Of a DNA stretch of 59,262 nucleotides, positions 1-8,865 are shown one piece after another. Source of the DNA: Trichodesmium sp. MAG_R03 (GTDB lineage Bacteria; Cyanobacteriota; Cyanobacteriia; Cyanobacteriales; Microcoleaceae); assembly GCA_023356535.1 (NCBI GenBank), contig JAKQYF010000003.1, positions 1-59,262 of the forward strand, in the 5' to 3' direction. The notes under the pieces are model-generated. The model saw only the letters and a program-made list of their open reading frames with translations, did no database searches and was not told the origin of the DNA. Each line of letters begins with the position of its first letter. Position 1 is the stretch's first letter. The translations under genes were made by a program, and so were the position numbers.

Positions 1-117
1 AGTATGAACGGCGAAACCTGAAAAATTTATCTAGTATCAGGAGCCGTATGAGTTGGAAACTCTCATGTACGGTTCTGAAGGAGAGGTGAGGAGGCGAAAT
101 CCTCCCATCGACTCTAT
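1..117 (+). ncRNA. 3' end of a group II intron (domains V and VI)
   Basis: Positions 41-75 fold as a domain V hairpin: a GAGCCGTATGAG arm, a GAAA-type loop and a CTCATGTACGGTTC arm, with the catalytic AGC triad in place. A shorter domain VI hairpin (GGAGG/CCTCC) follows at about 88-107 and the intron ends near GACTCTAT at 117. The rest of the intron lies left of the window. The sequence immediately after is the inside of an R1 MITE terminal repeat, so the intron was inserted in that element. Confidence 0.8.
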
Positions 118-400
118 CAAAGTATTTTTCAGAAGTAGAGGACTCACCTCTAACGTCTCCCATGAGGATAAGTAGGGACGTTTCGCTACGCGACATGAAC
201 GCATTTTTGTTATGCAACGTCCCTACAGAGGAACGGGGAATTGGTAGAAGATGTAGTTGGATATATTTGTCCCTTCATTTTTCTGCCATGGGAGTGCCCG
301 AAATCCTAACTTTTTCAGCCTTTTACCAGCAAAAAGCTAGTGCTTTTGGCCACCAAAATCAGGCTAAAGCTTTTATATGTCAATGCTTTTATGGTTAATT
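118..400 (+). mobile_element. R1 MITE copy a, 5' end cut by the intron
   Basis: It matches the other R1 copies throughout: the TTTTTCAG-AG start, the GGGACGTT...AACGTCCCTA internal hairpin, a middle ending in ATTTTTCTGCCATGGGAG, the CTAACTTTTTCAGC segment and the TCAATGCTTTTATGGTTAAT end. The left terminal repeat is separated by the intron and the right one is lost. A 78-codon frame inside it is a by-product of the repeat. Confidence 0.75.
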
Positions 401-896
401 CCTGACCAAGTTCCAAGTATATGAATTCCAAATGTTATAGTACTTTTTACAACAAAAACATTGCAGGAACGTTCTATCCTATATTCCGCAGGTCAAAATG
501 TAGTATCTAAAACTAGCGATTGAAAGCCTTCCCTGATAATAACTATGAAGTTTATAAGTCAAAATACGTATTCTTTGAACTATTGATGATTATTAGTAAT
601 AACAGAGTCTGTGATCGAAATTATGCGTTAAAAATACCCTTGTAATATATTTGTTGTGCGGAATCTGGGTTCTATGGAACCTTTCTACTATTGTCTACCC
701 AAATAAAAGTCACTGTAAATATTGAACTTTTGTAACACAGCCATCTTAACTACGACAACTGTACCTCAAGCTTGACGAAATTCTTTGTTATCCTAAAACT
801 CCTCTAACTGTTTAATTATTGTTAATAAATTTTTAATTTTTGGGCTATATTATATTGCAAATATTGCACATAGAATTAACTAATGTTTGAGCAAAG
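401..896. other. Intergenic, no gene seen
   Basis: This is AT-rich sequence downstream of aroF. I see no conserved frame or clear terminator. The ATTCCGCA..GTCAAAATGTAGTA string near 486 recurs around 10107 and 48850, so part of it is dispersed repeat. Confidence 0.4.
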
Positions 897-1958
897 CTAT
901 ACAAGAGCTGGTTCTATTTGTGGCCAACGGTTAAGAGTTTTACCAATAACTGCCATTTCCTGCATTAATTGATCGAATTTATCAGGCATTAGAGATTGGG
1001 GGCCATCTGACAGAGCTTTTGCTGGATTTGGATGGACTTCAATCATTAGAGAATCTGTTCCTGCAGCAATAGCTCCCATTGCCATTGCAGGTACATATTC
1101 AGCTCGACCAGTACCATGACTAGGGTCAATCATAATTGGTAAATGAGTAAGAGATCGCAATACTGGTATTGCAGACAAGTCCAAAGTATTACGAGCATAC
1201 TGACGTTCAAATGTCCGAATACCTCGCTCACAAAGAATTACATTTGTATTTCCGGCTGCTAAAATATATTCTGCAGCCATTAGCCACTCTTCAATAGTTG
1301 CTGACATTCCCCGCTTCAAAAGCACAGGTTTATCTTGAGCACCGACCTTTTTTAATAGGGAGAAGTTTTGCATATTACGGGCACCTACTTGCACCACATC
1401 CGCAACTTCAGTCAACTTTGGTAAGTCAGCAGCATCCATTACTTCTGTAATAATGCCCAAACCAGTTTTTTCTTTAGCCGCAGCCAACAAATTCAAAGCA
1501 CTCTCACCATGTCCTTGAAAAGAATAAGGAGAAGTACGAGGTTTATAAGCACCTCCACGTAAGAATCTAGCACCAGCAGCTTTCACTCGTTGGGCTGTTT
1601 CTATAATCATCTGCTCATTTTCCACCGAACAGGGTCCAGCAACTACAACTAGATCTTGATGAAGGCCAAAAGGTACAGGTCCATCTGGAGTAGATACCAC
1701 TACTGTACTAGCTTCTCCGTGACGAAACTCCAGACTTACTCGTTTGTAGGGGCGTTCAACTCGCATTACTTGTTCGATCCAAGGGCTCATTTCCTGTAAT
1801 TGTAATGGATCTAGGTCTGTAGTCTCCCCTACTAAGCCAATGACAACTTTATAGCGCCCAACAATTTTTTCTGGAGTTAGACCCCAATTAGTTTTAAGCT
1901 CGTTACAAAGACGATCTATCTCTGTTTCTGGAGAACCGATTTTTGTTACTATAATCAT
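897..1958 (-). CDS. aroF: 3-deoxy-7-phosphoheptulonate (DAHP) synthase, class I beta type
   Basis: Catalyses the first step of the shikimate pathway, condensing phosphoenolpyruvate and erythrose 4-phosphate in the cytoplasm. An N-terminal ferredoxin-like regulatory region of about 85 residues (beginning MIIVTKIGS) precedes the TIM barrel. Visible barrel motifs are VVAGPCSVE, LRGGAYKPRTSPYSFQG, VQVGARNMQNF, LLKRGM, ILCERGIRTFE and MIDPSHGTG, which carry metal and PEP ligands in this family. A frame extends six codons further to a TTG at 1976, but the ATG at 1958 matches the family N-terminus better. It stands alone, with no aromatic genes adjoining. Confidence 0.95.
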   Translation of the reverse strand: MIIVTKIGSPETEIDRLCNELKTNWGLTPEKIVGRYKVVIGLVGETTDLDPLQLQEMSPWIEQVMRVERPYKRVSLEFRHGEASTVVVSTPDGPVPFGLHQDLVVVAGPCSVENEQMIIETAQRVKAAGARFLRGGAYKPRTSPYSFQGHGESALNLLAAAKEKTGLGIITEVMDAADLPKLTEVADVVQVGARNMQNFSLLKKVGAQDKPVLLKRGMSATIEEWLMAAEYILAAGNTNVILCERGIRTFERQYARNTLDLSAIPVLRSLTHLPIMIDPSHGTGRAEYVPAMAMGAIAAGTDSLMIEVHPNPAKALSDGPQSLMPDKFDQLMQEMAVIGKTLNRWPQIEPALV

Positions 1959-2102
1959 TTTTGTTTTTGCACTCAATATAGATGTAGGTTCAATTAAGAT
2001 TATCGTGACTAGAAGTTGGAATACTAAAGTTATAATAATTTCTTATTGAAATCCAACCGAAGTTGCTCTTAGAAGGCAACAAAGGATTCTCTAAAATTAC
2101 TT

Positions 2103-2237
2103 AGGGGGTGAAAAACTGCCTGTAAGTCCAGCTTAACAATCGTTTGAGCCAATGTTCTCTTGAAAAATAATATCTGCATTTGGCCTTGATATTCAGAATA
2201 TTAAGGGAGAAATAGGTCATTCAGGCCACTTAATGGA
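2103..2237 (-). repeat. R8 dispersed repeat, copy 1
   Basis: About 135 bp that recur inverted and well conserved at 18185-18324. Shared words include ACTGCCTGTAAGTCC, AATATTCTGAATA and GGCCAAATGC (read on the minus strand). No frame is kept between copies, so this is a non-coding element. It fills much of the aroF-PAM68 gap at 1959-2400, where the only other item is a 31-codon open frame at about 2234-2329 of unknown meaning. Confidence 0.65.
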
Positions 2238-2400
2238 CATTTATGCTTTTTTACAGGACTTGAATCCTTACCAAAATCCTGTCTTCTCTATAGATTATGA
2301 TACTTTGGCTTTTCTCAACAAACTATAAAATAAATTTTGGGAACATAATTTAGAGATGAGATTTTGTTCATCTCTATAACTGCTAAATTTTGGACAGAAA

Positions 2401-2874
2401 TTAGCTTTTTGATTTAGCTTCTTTCCAGGCTTCTCTCATCCTTTGAAAGTTAGTTTTTAGCTCTTGCCAACCTAATAAGCTACCTTTTTTGTTTTCATCC
2501 CAAGATGCTGAAAAAATACCATAACTCAAACCAATAACACTTAAACCAAAAAAGCCAAGACTAACTAGCAAAACTGCTTGGTTTGGTAGTGTAAAAAGCT
2601 CATTTATAATGATAAAATAGCTCGAAACAAAAGTTAACAAAGCTAGTAGTAGAGGTGTACCAGATAATAATACCATACGGCTTATCATCCTCCGACTCAC
2701 TACTTCAGGAATATAGTTTTCTTCTCTAACTCTTTGACCCTTTTGATTGACATCAGGAGAGTTGTGTTTTTCTCTAACCTTTGTTTTTGGTGAAGAAAAT
2801 GATTTTTTCCCTTGCTTTTGCCGGCCTTTAGCAGGATCAAAAGGTAAGGTTTGGCGTGATGATTTTGAGGGCAT
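2401..2874 (-). CDS. PAM68-family photosystem II assembly protein
   Basis: A thylakoid membrane protein of 157 residues. The N-terminal half is basic and hydrophilic with an SKSSRQTLPFDPAKGR start, then ENYIPEVVSRRMISRM leads into two transmembrane helices at about 69-90 and 98-120, and a short charged C-terminus ends in a GWQELKTNFQRMREAW helix. This matches PAM68 (Sll0933 in Synechocystis), which acts in early PSII assembly at the CP43/CP47 or D1 stage. It starts 10 bp after rpsO and is surely co-transcribed with it, a common cyanobacterial pairing. Confidence 0.88.
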   Translation of the reverse strand: MPSKSSRQTLPFDPAKGRQKQGKKSFSSPKTKVREKHNSPDVNQKGQRVREENYIPEVVSRRMISRMVLLSGTPLLLALLTFVSSYFIIINELFTLPNQAVLLVSLGFFGLSVIGLSYGIFSASWDENKKGSLLGWQELKTNFQRMREAWKEAKSKS

Positions 2875-2884
2875 AAGTTAGTTT

Positions 2885-3154
2885 TTAACCTCTAATACCA
2901 AGGCGAGTAATTAATGATTTATAATGTTCCTGGTTTTGTTTCTGGATGTATGTCAATAAGCGCTTACGTTTACCAATCATTTTTAACAGACCTCTCTGGG
3001 AGGAATAATCTTGTTTATTATTTTTTAAATGAGTGCTTAATTTAGTAATTCTTTCTGTCAGCATTGCTACTTGGACATCTGCTGAACCTGTATCCGTTTC
3101 ATGGGTTTGATACTCACCAATAATCTCTTGTTTACGCTGTTGTTTAAGAACCAT
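2885..3154 (-). CDS. rpsO: 30S ribosomal protein S15
   Basis: A primary 16S rRNA binding protein of the 30S platform. At 89 residues it is full length. The helix-loop-helix signature TGSADVQVAMLTERITKL, the conserved HLKNNKQDYSSQRGLLKMIG stretch and the RKRLLTYI motif all match the family. It sits between ruvA (91 bp upstream) and PAM68 (10 bp downstream) on the same strand. Confidence 0.98.
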   Translation of the reverse strand: MVLKQQRKQEIIGEYQTHETDTGSADVQVAMLTERITKLSTHLKNNKQDYSSQRGLLKMIGKRKRLLTYIQKQNQEHYKSLITRLGIRG

Positions 3155-3244
3155 ATACTTGATTTATACTAATCTTTTCAACAATTACTACAGCCTATCA
3201 TTATATCATATATATTCATTCTAAGATATACCCCTAGAAATCTT

Positions 3245-3880
3245 TTATAGTTGACTAGAACGACTTAACCAACTAATAGCTTCTCGAATCCAGTCTTCCG
3301 CATTTGTATTTTTGGACATACTAGCATCTTTACTAACGACTTGCAATGATTGTATTACTTCTTGAGGTGTGTATCCCAAAGCTAACAAAGTCATTTCTAC
3401 CTCTTCTTGAATAGCAGGCATAACTCCCATTGGTAATGATGTAGTCAAACCTGCATCTTGTCGCCACTCGGCCAATTTATTTTTTAATTCTAAAGCAATA
3501 CGTTCTGCTGTTTTTGCTCCTACCCCTGGGGTTTTGGCTAATACACGAGTATTTCCTCCGACAATAGCTTGAACTAAGTCTGGTAATTCTAAAGTATCTA
3601 ACAGAGCGATCGCTAATTGTGCTCCAATACCACTCACACTTACCAACTGACGAAATAAGTCTCTTTCTGTAGAAGTACCAAAACCATACAATAACATTTG
3701 ATCCTCCCGTAATTGTTGGTGGGTAAAAACTTGGGCCTCTTCCCCTGGTTGTAAACTTTGAGTCAACCTAGCCAGAATTTGTAGCTCATAACCTATTTGA
3801 TTAACCTCTAAAATTAGAGTTACACGAGGACTACTGCCTTGATGAACATCTGCTACTTTGCCTTTAAGGTAGTTAATCAT
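3245..3880 (-). CDS. ruvA: Holliday junction DNA helicase subunit RuvA
   Basis: Tetrameric junction-binding subunit of the RuvAB branch migration complex, 211 residues. An N-terminal OB fold starts MINYLKGKV, followed by tandem helix-hairpin-helix motifs (VSGIGAQLAIALL near 80 and TPGVGAKTAERIALELK near 118). A flexible acidic linker leads to a RuvB-binding C-terminal three-helix domain (MTLLALGYTPQEV). It is likely the first gene of the ruvA-rpsO-PAM68 run. Confidence 0.97.
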   Translation of the reverse strand: MINYLKGKVADVHQGSSPRVTLILEVNQIGYELQILARLTQSLQPGEEAQVFTHQQLREDQMLLYGFGTSTERDLFRQLVSVSGIGAQLAIALLDTLELPDLVQAIVGGNTRVLAKTPGVGAKTAERIALELKNKLAEWRQDAGLTTSLPMGVMPAIQEEVEMTLLALGYTPQEVIQSLQVVSKDASMSKNTNAEDWIREAISWLSRSSQL

Positions 3881-4351
3881 TCAAATTAATTCAAAATTAT
3901 TTCAGAACTATATATTAATCTATGCCTGAAGATAATTTCACGCTCCTTCCAACTCAGAGCTATGTCAAATAAACGTTTTACACCTTTCCATAAACATTTT
4001 ATTCCTGGTTCTCCATCTTTTTGTAGACCTAAAAATTCCCCCAACTTTGCTATCCAAATGATCACTGTTGTCATCGGTGGAGCTACATTTGGGGGTCGTT
4101 TTGTTTGTGTATATAGCAATACAACAATGGCCACTCATCTATTGAGAATACTAATTCACTACTGATCTGGGGACTATTTCTACTCTCAGATAACAACCAT
4201 AGTAGTGCTTATTGATCATTATTTATAATTGATAATATTTCATTATTTTTAAATTAATTAAGATTTAATGAGAGAATATATTCATAGGGGCATTGAGAAT
4301 TAAGGATAAACTCAACCCCACTCCAGCTATGTAGAATCAAGATTTAAGAAA
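3881..4351. other. Intergenic between ruvA and the psbP-like gene
   Basis: Overlapping open frames exist on both strands (3886-4134 minus, 3962-4165 plus), but neither resembles a known family or has a ribosome binding site. I treat the stretch as the divergent promoter region. The 4200-4300 part is very AT-rich. Confidence 0.4.
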
Positions 4352-4894
4352 ATGTTAAAAAAAATTGTGGCCTTATGTTTAGTAGCGATCGCTCTCATAC
4401 TAACAAGTTGTGTTTCTGTAGGCGGTGGACTCCAAAGCTTTGTAGATACAACAGATGGTTACGAGTTCCTTTATCCCAATGGTTGGATCGAAGTCAAAGT
4501 TTCTGAGGGCCCAGATATAGTTTTCCATGACCTAATTGAGTCTACTGAGAATGTTAGCATAGTTATTAGTCCCGTGGTTCAAGAAAAGACTTTGACTGAC
4601 TTGGGTACTCCTACTGAAGTAGGATATAAACTAAGTAAAAATGCCATTGCGCCAAAAAACTCAGGTCGAAAAGCAGAATTAGTCAATGCAGAAGCACGAG
4701 AATATAAGGCTAAAACATATTATCAATTGGAGTATGAGGTTAAATTTGCTGACGGAAGGCAACGTCATCACTTAGCAAGTGTAGCAATTAGTCGGGGAAA
4801 ACTTTTTACTATGAATATTTCCACTACTGAAAAGCGCTGGCAAAAAGTGAATGATAAGTTTCAGCAAGTTATTAATTCTTTCTCTGTATATTAG
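4352..4894 (+). CDS. PsbP-family lipoprotein (CyanoP-like)
   Basis: A lumenal photosystem II-associated protein anchored by lipid. The 180-residue product opens with a lipoprotein signal (MLKKIVALCLVAIALILTSC): hydrophobic core 5-17, lipobox LTSC, lipidated Cys20. The mature part has PsbP landmarks: FVDTTDGYEFLYPNGW at 30-45, DIVFHDLIESTENVSIVISP, a TYYQLEYEVKF strand near 127 and a LFTMNIST strand before the final helix. In cyanobacteria CyanoP is a PSII assembly or stability factor. It stands 73 bp upstream of maf in the same direction. Confidence 0.87.
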   Translation: MLKKIVALCLVAIALILTSCVSVGGGLQSFVDTTDGYEFLYPNGWIEVKVSEGPDIVFHDLIESTENVSIVISPVVQEKTLTDLGTPTEVGYKLSKNAIAPKNSGRKAELVNAEAREYKAKTYYQLEYEVKFADGRQRHHLASVAISRGKLFTMNISTTEKRWQKVNDKFQQVINSFSVY

Positions 4895-4967
4895 GATTGA
4901 ATATATCAGGAAATATAAAAAATAAGATCAGCAATTTTGAAAATTTTATACTGGCGTGGTTTGAAAT

Positions 4968-5582
4968 ATGAAAATTCCTAGCTTAATATTAGCTTCATCT
5001 TCATCAGCAAGACTTCGCTTGCTAGAAACTGTTGGTATTAAACCTATAGTTATGCCTAGTAACTTTGATGAATCAACAGTGAAATTAACAGATCCTAGAA
5101 AATTGGTAGAAACGTTAGCCCAGGCTAAAGCAGAAATAACAGCTAAGTCTATAATTAAAGATAACTTACCTGAAACACCATCACACTTAATTTTAGGATG
5201 TGATTCAGTATTAGTTATTGAAGACCAAATTTATGGTAAACCTGCTGATAGGCAAGAAGCGAAATCTCGTTGGCAAAAAATGCGTGGTCAAGTAGGTCAA
5301 TTGTACACAGTTCATGCCTTAATTGATTTGTATTAAAAGAAAACTATCGTACTTTGTCGAATGACTAAAGTTCATTTCTCCCCTGTTAATGACCAAGAAA
5401 TAGAAGCTTATGTTGCGACTAAAGAACCTTTAAAATCTGCTGGTTGTTTTGCTATAGAAGGCAAAGGTGGTTTATTTATTGAAAAGATAGAAGGAAGTCA
5501 TACAAATGTAATAGGTTTAAGTTTACCATTGTTCAGAGTTATGCTTAAGAACCTAGGAGATCAGATTAGTAATTTCTGGTAA
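4968..5582 (+). pseudogene. maf: Maf-like nucleotide pyrophosphatase, interrupted by one in-frame stop
   Basis: The first part (4968-5336) begins [19 protein letters not shown] with the Maf [10 protein letters not shown] motif, then [10 protein letters not shown] and [14 protein letters not shown] at 5334-5336 stops it. The frame continues unshifted (5361 is exactly 131 codons from the start) as MTKVHFSPVNDQEIEAYV, then GCFAIEGKGGLFIEKIEGSH and NVIGLSLPL, the normal C-terminal half. In relatives the stopped codon lies in a variable K/Q position, so CAA to TAA is the likely change. Maf proteins hydrolyse non-canonical or m5/m7-modified NTPs. It may be a pseudogene, a readthrough gene or a sequencing error. 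Confidence 0.85.
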
Positions 5583-5858
5583 AATCAACAAAATATAGCC
5601 TTATATTACTGTGAATAAAATCTTTGTAGTTCTGTTCTTAATATTCTTGTATAGCAATGATCACTCACATATTTACATATTATTATCTTCTGGAAATGTA
5701 GTATAAATTCATGCTACTATTATCAATTATCAATACTTTCATATATATTACATTAGCAGCAATTATTTGTACTATGCAAACATACCAGCGCATGTTGTTA
5801 TACAATAAATTCCTTGGTTTGATAATCTAACGCTCCATAATAAGTTTGTCTTTCCAAA

Positions 5859-6160
5859 TCATTTTTCATGGGAATTTCGTAAGCATTCAGATACAGGGGT
5901 TGACAAAATCATCCCAATTATTTCAGATATTGGATGTTCTACCAGTTGGGCTACCTGGTAACTTCTGGTAGTTGCTCCCTTGGCTTCCCAATAATTTCTT
6001 CCACATACTGGATATCTTTGCGGTTCCACTACTTGGTAACGGTCGACTCTACCCAACCCAATTTTTGTCTTTCCTGGATCTCCGGGTTGTCCTCCTGATG
6101 TTCGATGGCTAGAGTCTGATTCTTTTTCTTTTTTAACTGGAGTTTTTCTGAACCCTTGAG
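5859..6160 (-). pseudogene. IS66-like transposase, N-terminal remnant
   Basis: Read on the minus strand, a GGQPGDPGKTKIGLGRVDRY stretch followed by CPVCG-like sequence and QVAQLVEHPISEI resembles the zinc-binding N-terminal part of IS66 transposases (GGQxGHPG, CPxCG, QVAELV-P motifs). The usual first cysteine of the CPxC pair is degraded (RYPVCGRN) and no catalytic domain follows. It is a fragment with no start of its own. Confidence 0.55.
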
Positions 6161-6191
6161 CAGATCACTTGAAGGTGGTAATGATAAGGTT

Positions 6192-6284
6192 TATAGTTAT
6201 TTAAAATAAGAACGGAACACTTTTTCCGCTGAAACTTAGTTATAGCAAGAAAGACTTGTCTCAATCTAAATTAAAATGACTATA
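6192..6284 (+). mobile_element. R4 MITE, diverged copy
   Basis: About 93 bp with the TATAGT...TGACTATA ends and the interior words ACTTTTTC-GCT, AGCAAGAA and CTTGTCTCAATCTAAAT shared with copies at 17762-17855 and 47864-47957. Confidence 0.7.
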
Positions 6285-6813
6285 ACTATCTTTATCCTGT
6301 ATTCCTTTAAGTCGTTCTACCTCTTCAATCAGTTTTTCTATTGCTTATTGCTGTTGTCAAATCAGTTCTACTAGAGCTTCTTTTGATAACAGCTCTAGTT
6401 ATTTTCGGTCTTTTAGGATATCTTGTGGCTTTAATTTCATTTCTTATCAGAAACACAGACCATTCCCTTTTTGTCAACCCTTACACCTGAATGCTAACAC
6501 TACTATACATCCTAATATAGCTGTTAACCCCTACAAATGTTGTGTAATTTCACCTTTTATGTAAGTCCTGAGCTTATTTAAAAAAACTTTCACAAGAAAA
6601 ACTCAAAAATAAAATTTTTTCTTTAATACCATTGACATATTCTTATTTAATAATTATTCTGATTTAAAAGGCAAAATCAAGGAAAAGGCCAAACAAAAAG
6701 AGGAAGGAAAGTCCTCTATAAAAAACAATAGATTCTAAATGAATCGGCAAGCAGCGAAACTATTTTTTTTATAGCAATCAAATTGTATTTTACTGTGAGG
6801 CGCATAGAAATAG

Positions 6814-6819
6814 TATAAT
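6814..6819 (+). promoter_or_regulatory. Possible -10 box for the peroxiredoxin gene
   Basis: A perfect TATAAT lies 198 bp before the start codon. The best upstream partner at 17-bp spacing is TACTGT (6791-6796), a weak -35 hexamer. This would give a long leader. It is suggestive only. Confidence 0.25.
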
Positions 6820-7017
6820 CAATGCTTGTGTAACATTATACCACTTGAATCTTAATACTCGAAAGAGGTTGGGTAACCCTTAAATATTCCCCTTTAAGAT
6901 TTTAAGTACAGTTGCATAACCAAGAATTCCCCTTGCTTCATTGTATGGGGAGCATTAAAGCAATAAAAGCTGATACAGATTGAATTGCTAATCTACTAAA
7001 TCATCCAGAGGTAAGTT

Positions 7018-7587
7018 ATGGTTATTGAGCAAGTTCCTGATGTAGTATTCAAAACTCGTGTCCGTGATGAGTCTGTTGAAGGACCAAATCCTTTTCGGTG
7101 GCAAGACAAAACTACCCAAGAAATTTTTGGCGGCAAGCGTGTTGTTTTATTTGCATTGCCCGGCGCTTTTACACCAACCTGCTCATCTACTCATCTGCCA
7201 CGCTATGAAGAACTATACGATGAATTGAAAGCACAAGGAATAGATGAAGTTATCTGTTTATCAGTAAACGATGCTTTTGTGATGTTCCAATGGGGTAAAC
7301 ATCAAGGTGCTAAAAATGTATTCCTACTACCAGATGGTAATGGAGAGTTCTCTCGCAAAATGGGAATGTTAGTAGAAAAGTCCAATATTGGTTTTGGTAT
7401 GCGTTCTTGGCGCTATGCAATGATTGTCAATGACTGCCAAATTGAAAAGATATTTGTTGAACCAGGTTTTAGTGACAACTATGGTGAAGATCCATTTGAG
7501 GTATCTGATGCAGATACGGTATTAGCCTATCTCAAAGGTATAGAAGCACCACAAGAAAAACCAGCTAGATTAGGTTTCGTAGGTTAG
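7018..7587 (+). CDS. Type II (Prx5-like) peroxiredoxin
   Basis: A thiol peroxidase that reduces H2O2 and alkyl hydroperoxides in the cytoplasm. The 189-residue redoxin fold has the peroxidatic motif [18 protein letters not shown] with Cys55 as the peroxidatic cysteine and Thr52 beside it; a second Arg is expected in MRSWRYAMI. It resembles cyanobacterial type II peroxiredoxins such as Sll1621. A CAGAGGTAA ribosome binding site sits 6 bp before the ATG. The gene stands alone between repeats. Confidence 0.93.
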   Translation: MVIEQVPDVVFKTRVRDESVEGPNPFRWQDKTTQEIFGGKRVVLFALPGAFTPTCSSTHLPRYEELYDELKAQGIDEVICLSVNDAFVMFQWGKHQGAKNVFLLPDGNGEFSRKMGMLVEKSNIGFGMRSWRYAMIVNDCQIEKIFVEPGFSDNYGEDPFEVSDADTVLAYLKGIEAPQEKPARLGFVG

Positions 7588-7926
7588 TCTGAGTGTCTTA
7601 ATATATATTAAGCTGAGATCAGTAATAAAATAGATAGAGAAAAATGCTTTGTCTATTAAGTATAGCAATTAGATTGGATTTGTGAACTGTAAGGTTAAAA
7701 TCTGAAATGGAAGGCTAAAACCTTTGCAGTAAAGCAATCTTTTTCAATTGCTATACAGTCTTAATTTTTTACATAACCCTAACAGGACTGATGCACCAAA
7801 ATAAGAAATCAGGTTTATTGTCCTGATTATTGTTTTTTGCACTAATGGATAATTTTTTTTGATCAACCTGAGTTTATGTGTAAGTCCTACCTAGTTCGGA
7901 ATGCTTGAATAAGGTTCTTAAAACCC

Positions 7927-8178
7927 ACATTCCGCACTTCTTAACATTAAATTGATAAGTTTTATTAATCTATCGCCCCGAATGCTCTGCCTGAAATCCT
8001 TATAGCTATGGACATTGATTTTCACTGTTATAAAGAATTGTAACTAATTTTCTCATAAAAAATTAGTTATTGATAAGCTTTATTAAAATTGAGTTCTAGA
8101 AGGAAGATTTTTCGTATAAATCTCTTTGACAATGTAAATATACATAAAGATATATGAAGATCTGCCGAATGTCGGTTA
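7927..8178 (+). repeat. R7 dispersed repeat, copy 1
   Basis: About 250 bp that recur inverted at 16672-16925. Shared landmarks are ATTAATCTATC, CTTATAGCTATGG, TTTTCTCATAAAAAATTAG (a palindrome), GAGTTCTA and ATATACATAAAGATATATGA. No coding frame is conserved. Confidence 0.7.
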
Positions 8179-8284
8179 AAAGCTTTAGGGCTTACGCAAC
8201 GGCACTAATTGTAGTGGCAATATCTTGAAAAAGACGAATTTATGCCCCATATCAGGCACGAACTACAAATTTCCGGTCTTATTT

Positions 8285-8561
8285 AGGGCTTGCTGAAAAA
8301 ATCTTTTTCAGGAGTAGGGGAAGAACCCCTAATATCTTCAAGAAGGAGATGTAGGGACGTTGGATGCAACGTCCCTACAGAGAAATGGGGAATTGATAGA
8401 GGAGGTAGTCGGATATATTTGTATCTTGATTTTTATACCTAGGGAGCACCTAAAATACTAACTTTTTGAGCTCTCAGGAGCGAAAAATAGACACTTTTTT
8501 CGCTCCTAAAAATGCTGAAGCCTTGATGTATCAATGCTTTAATATTTAATCAGCAAGCCCT
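8285..8561 (+). mobile_element. R1 MITE copy b, complete
   Basis: The cleanest copy. Terminal inverted repeats are AGGGCTTGCTGA at the left and TCAGCAAGCCCT at the right, 277 bp in all, flanked by the exact 4-bp duplication ATTT (8281-8284 and 8562-8565). Inside are a GGGACGTT-AACGTCCC hairpin and a second inverted repeat (AGGAGCGAAAA/TTTTCGCTCCT). Confidence 0.9.
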
Positions 8562-8865
8562 ATTTAATTTACGTTCCTAAACATGAATTTGTCACCTGTT
8601 GTAAAGTTTTATAATATCGGTTTTATTAAGCAGGATATTACCTCTATCAAAACTGCACTCAAGGTTTCTCAGACTGAAGAACCCGGCCCTCTGATCCAAG
8701 CATAATATCGGGACGATGTCAAACTGAGGAATTGAATTATACAGCAAAAGCCAAGGTTGTTAGGAGATATATAGCTCAAGTCAGAAGTTAAATTTATAGC
8801 ACAGACTAAATTTGAGAGGCGTGAGAATATCTTAAGCGCTCTAATGACTACTATACTTTATTTAT

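Larger units (their letters stand above)
5583..7017. other. Intergenic, transposase scrap and repeats
   Basis: It holds an IS66-like remnant (5859-6160), an R4 MITE (6192-6284), a small AGAGGA/TCCTCT hairpin at about 6700-6718 and the peroxiredoxin upstream region. No other gene is supported. Confidence 0.5.
7588..8865. other. Intergenic, repeats only
   Basis: It contains repeat R7 (7927-8178), a partial R3-like end at about 8186-8280 and R1 copy b (8285-8561). The rest up to murI shows no conserved frame. Confidence 0.5.

Noticed and set aside
162..398. 78-codon frame on the plus strand
   Set aside because: It lies fully in R1 MITE sequence and varies between copies. The same holds for frames at 40305-40888, 43363, 48946 and 51419.
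3886..4165. Overlapping small frames on both strands upstream of ruvA
   Set aside because: No family resemblance, no ribosome binding site, and each is the shadow of the other.
6698..6720. GAGGAAGGAAAGTCC looks like the RNase P signature GAGGAAAGTCC
   Set aside because: The other conserved RNase P helices are missing; it is a short AGAGGA/TCCTCT hairpin.
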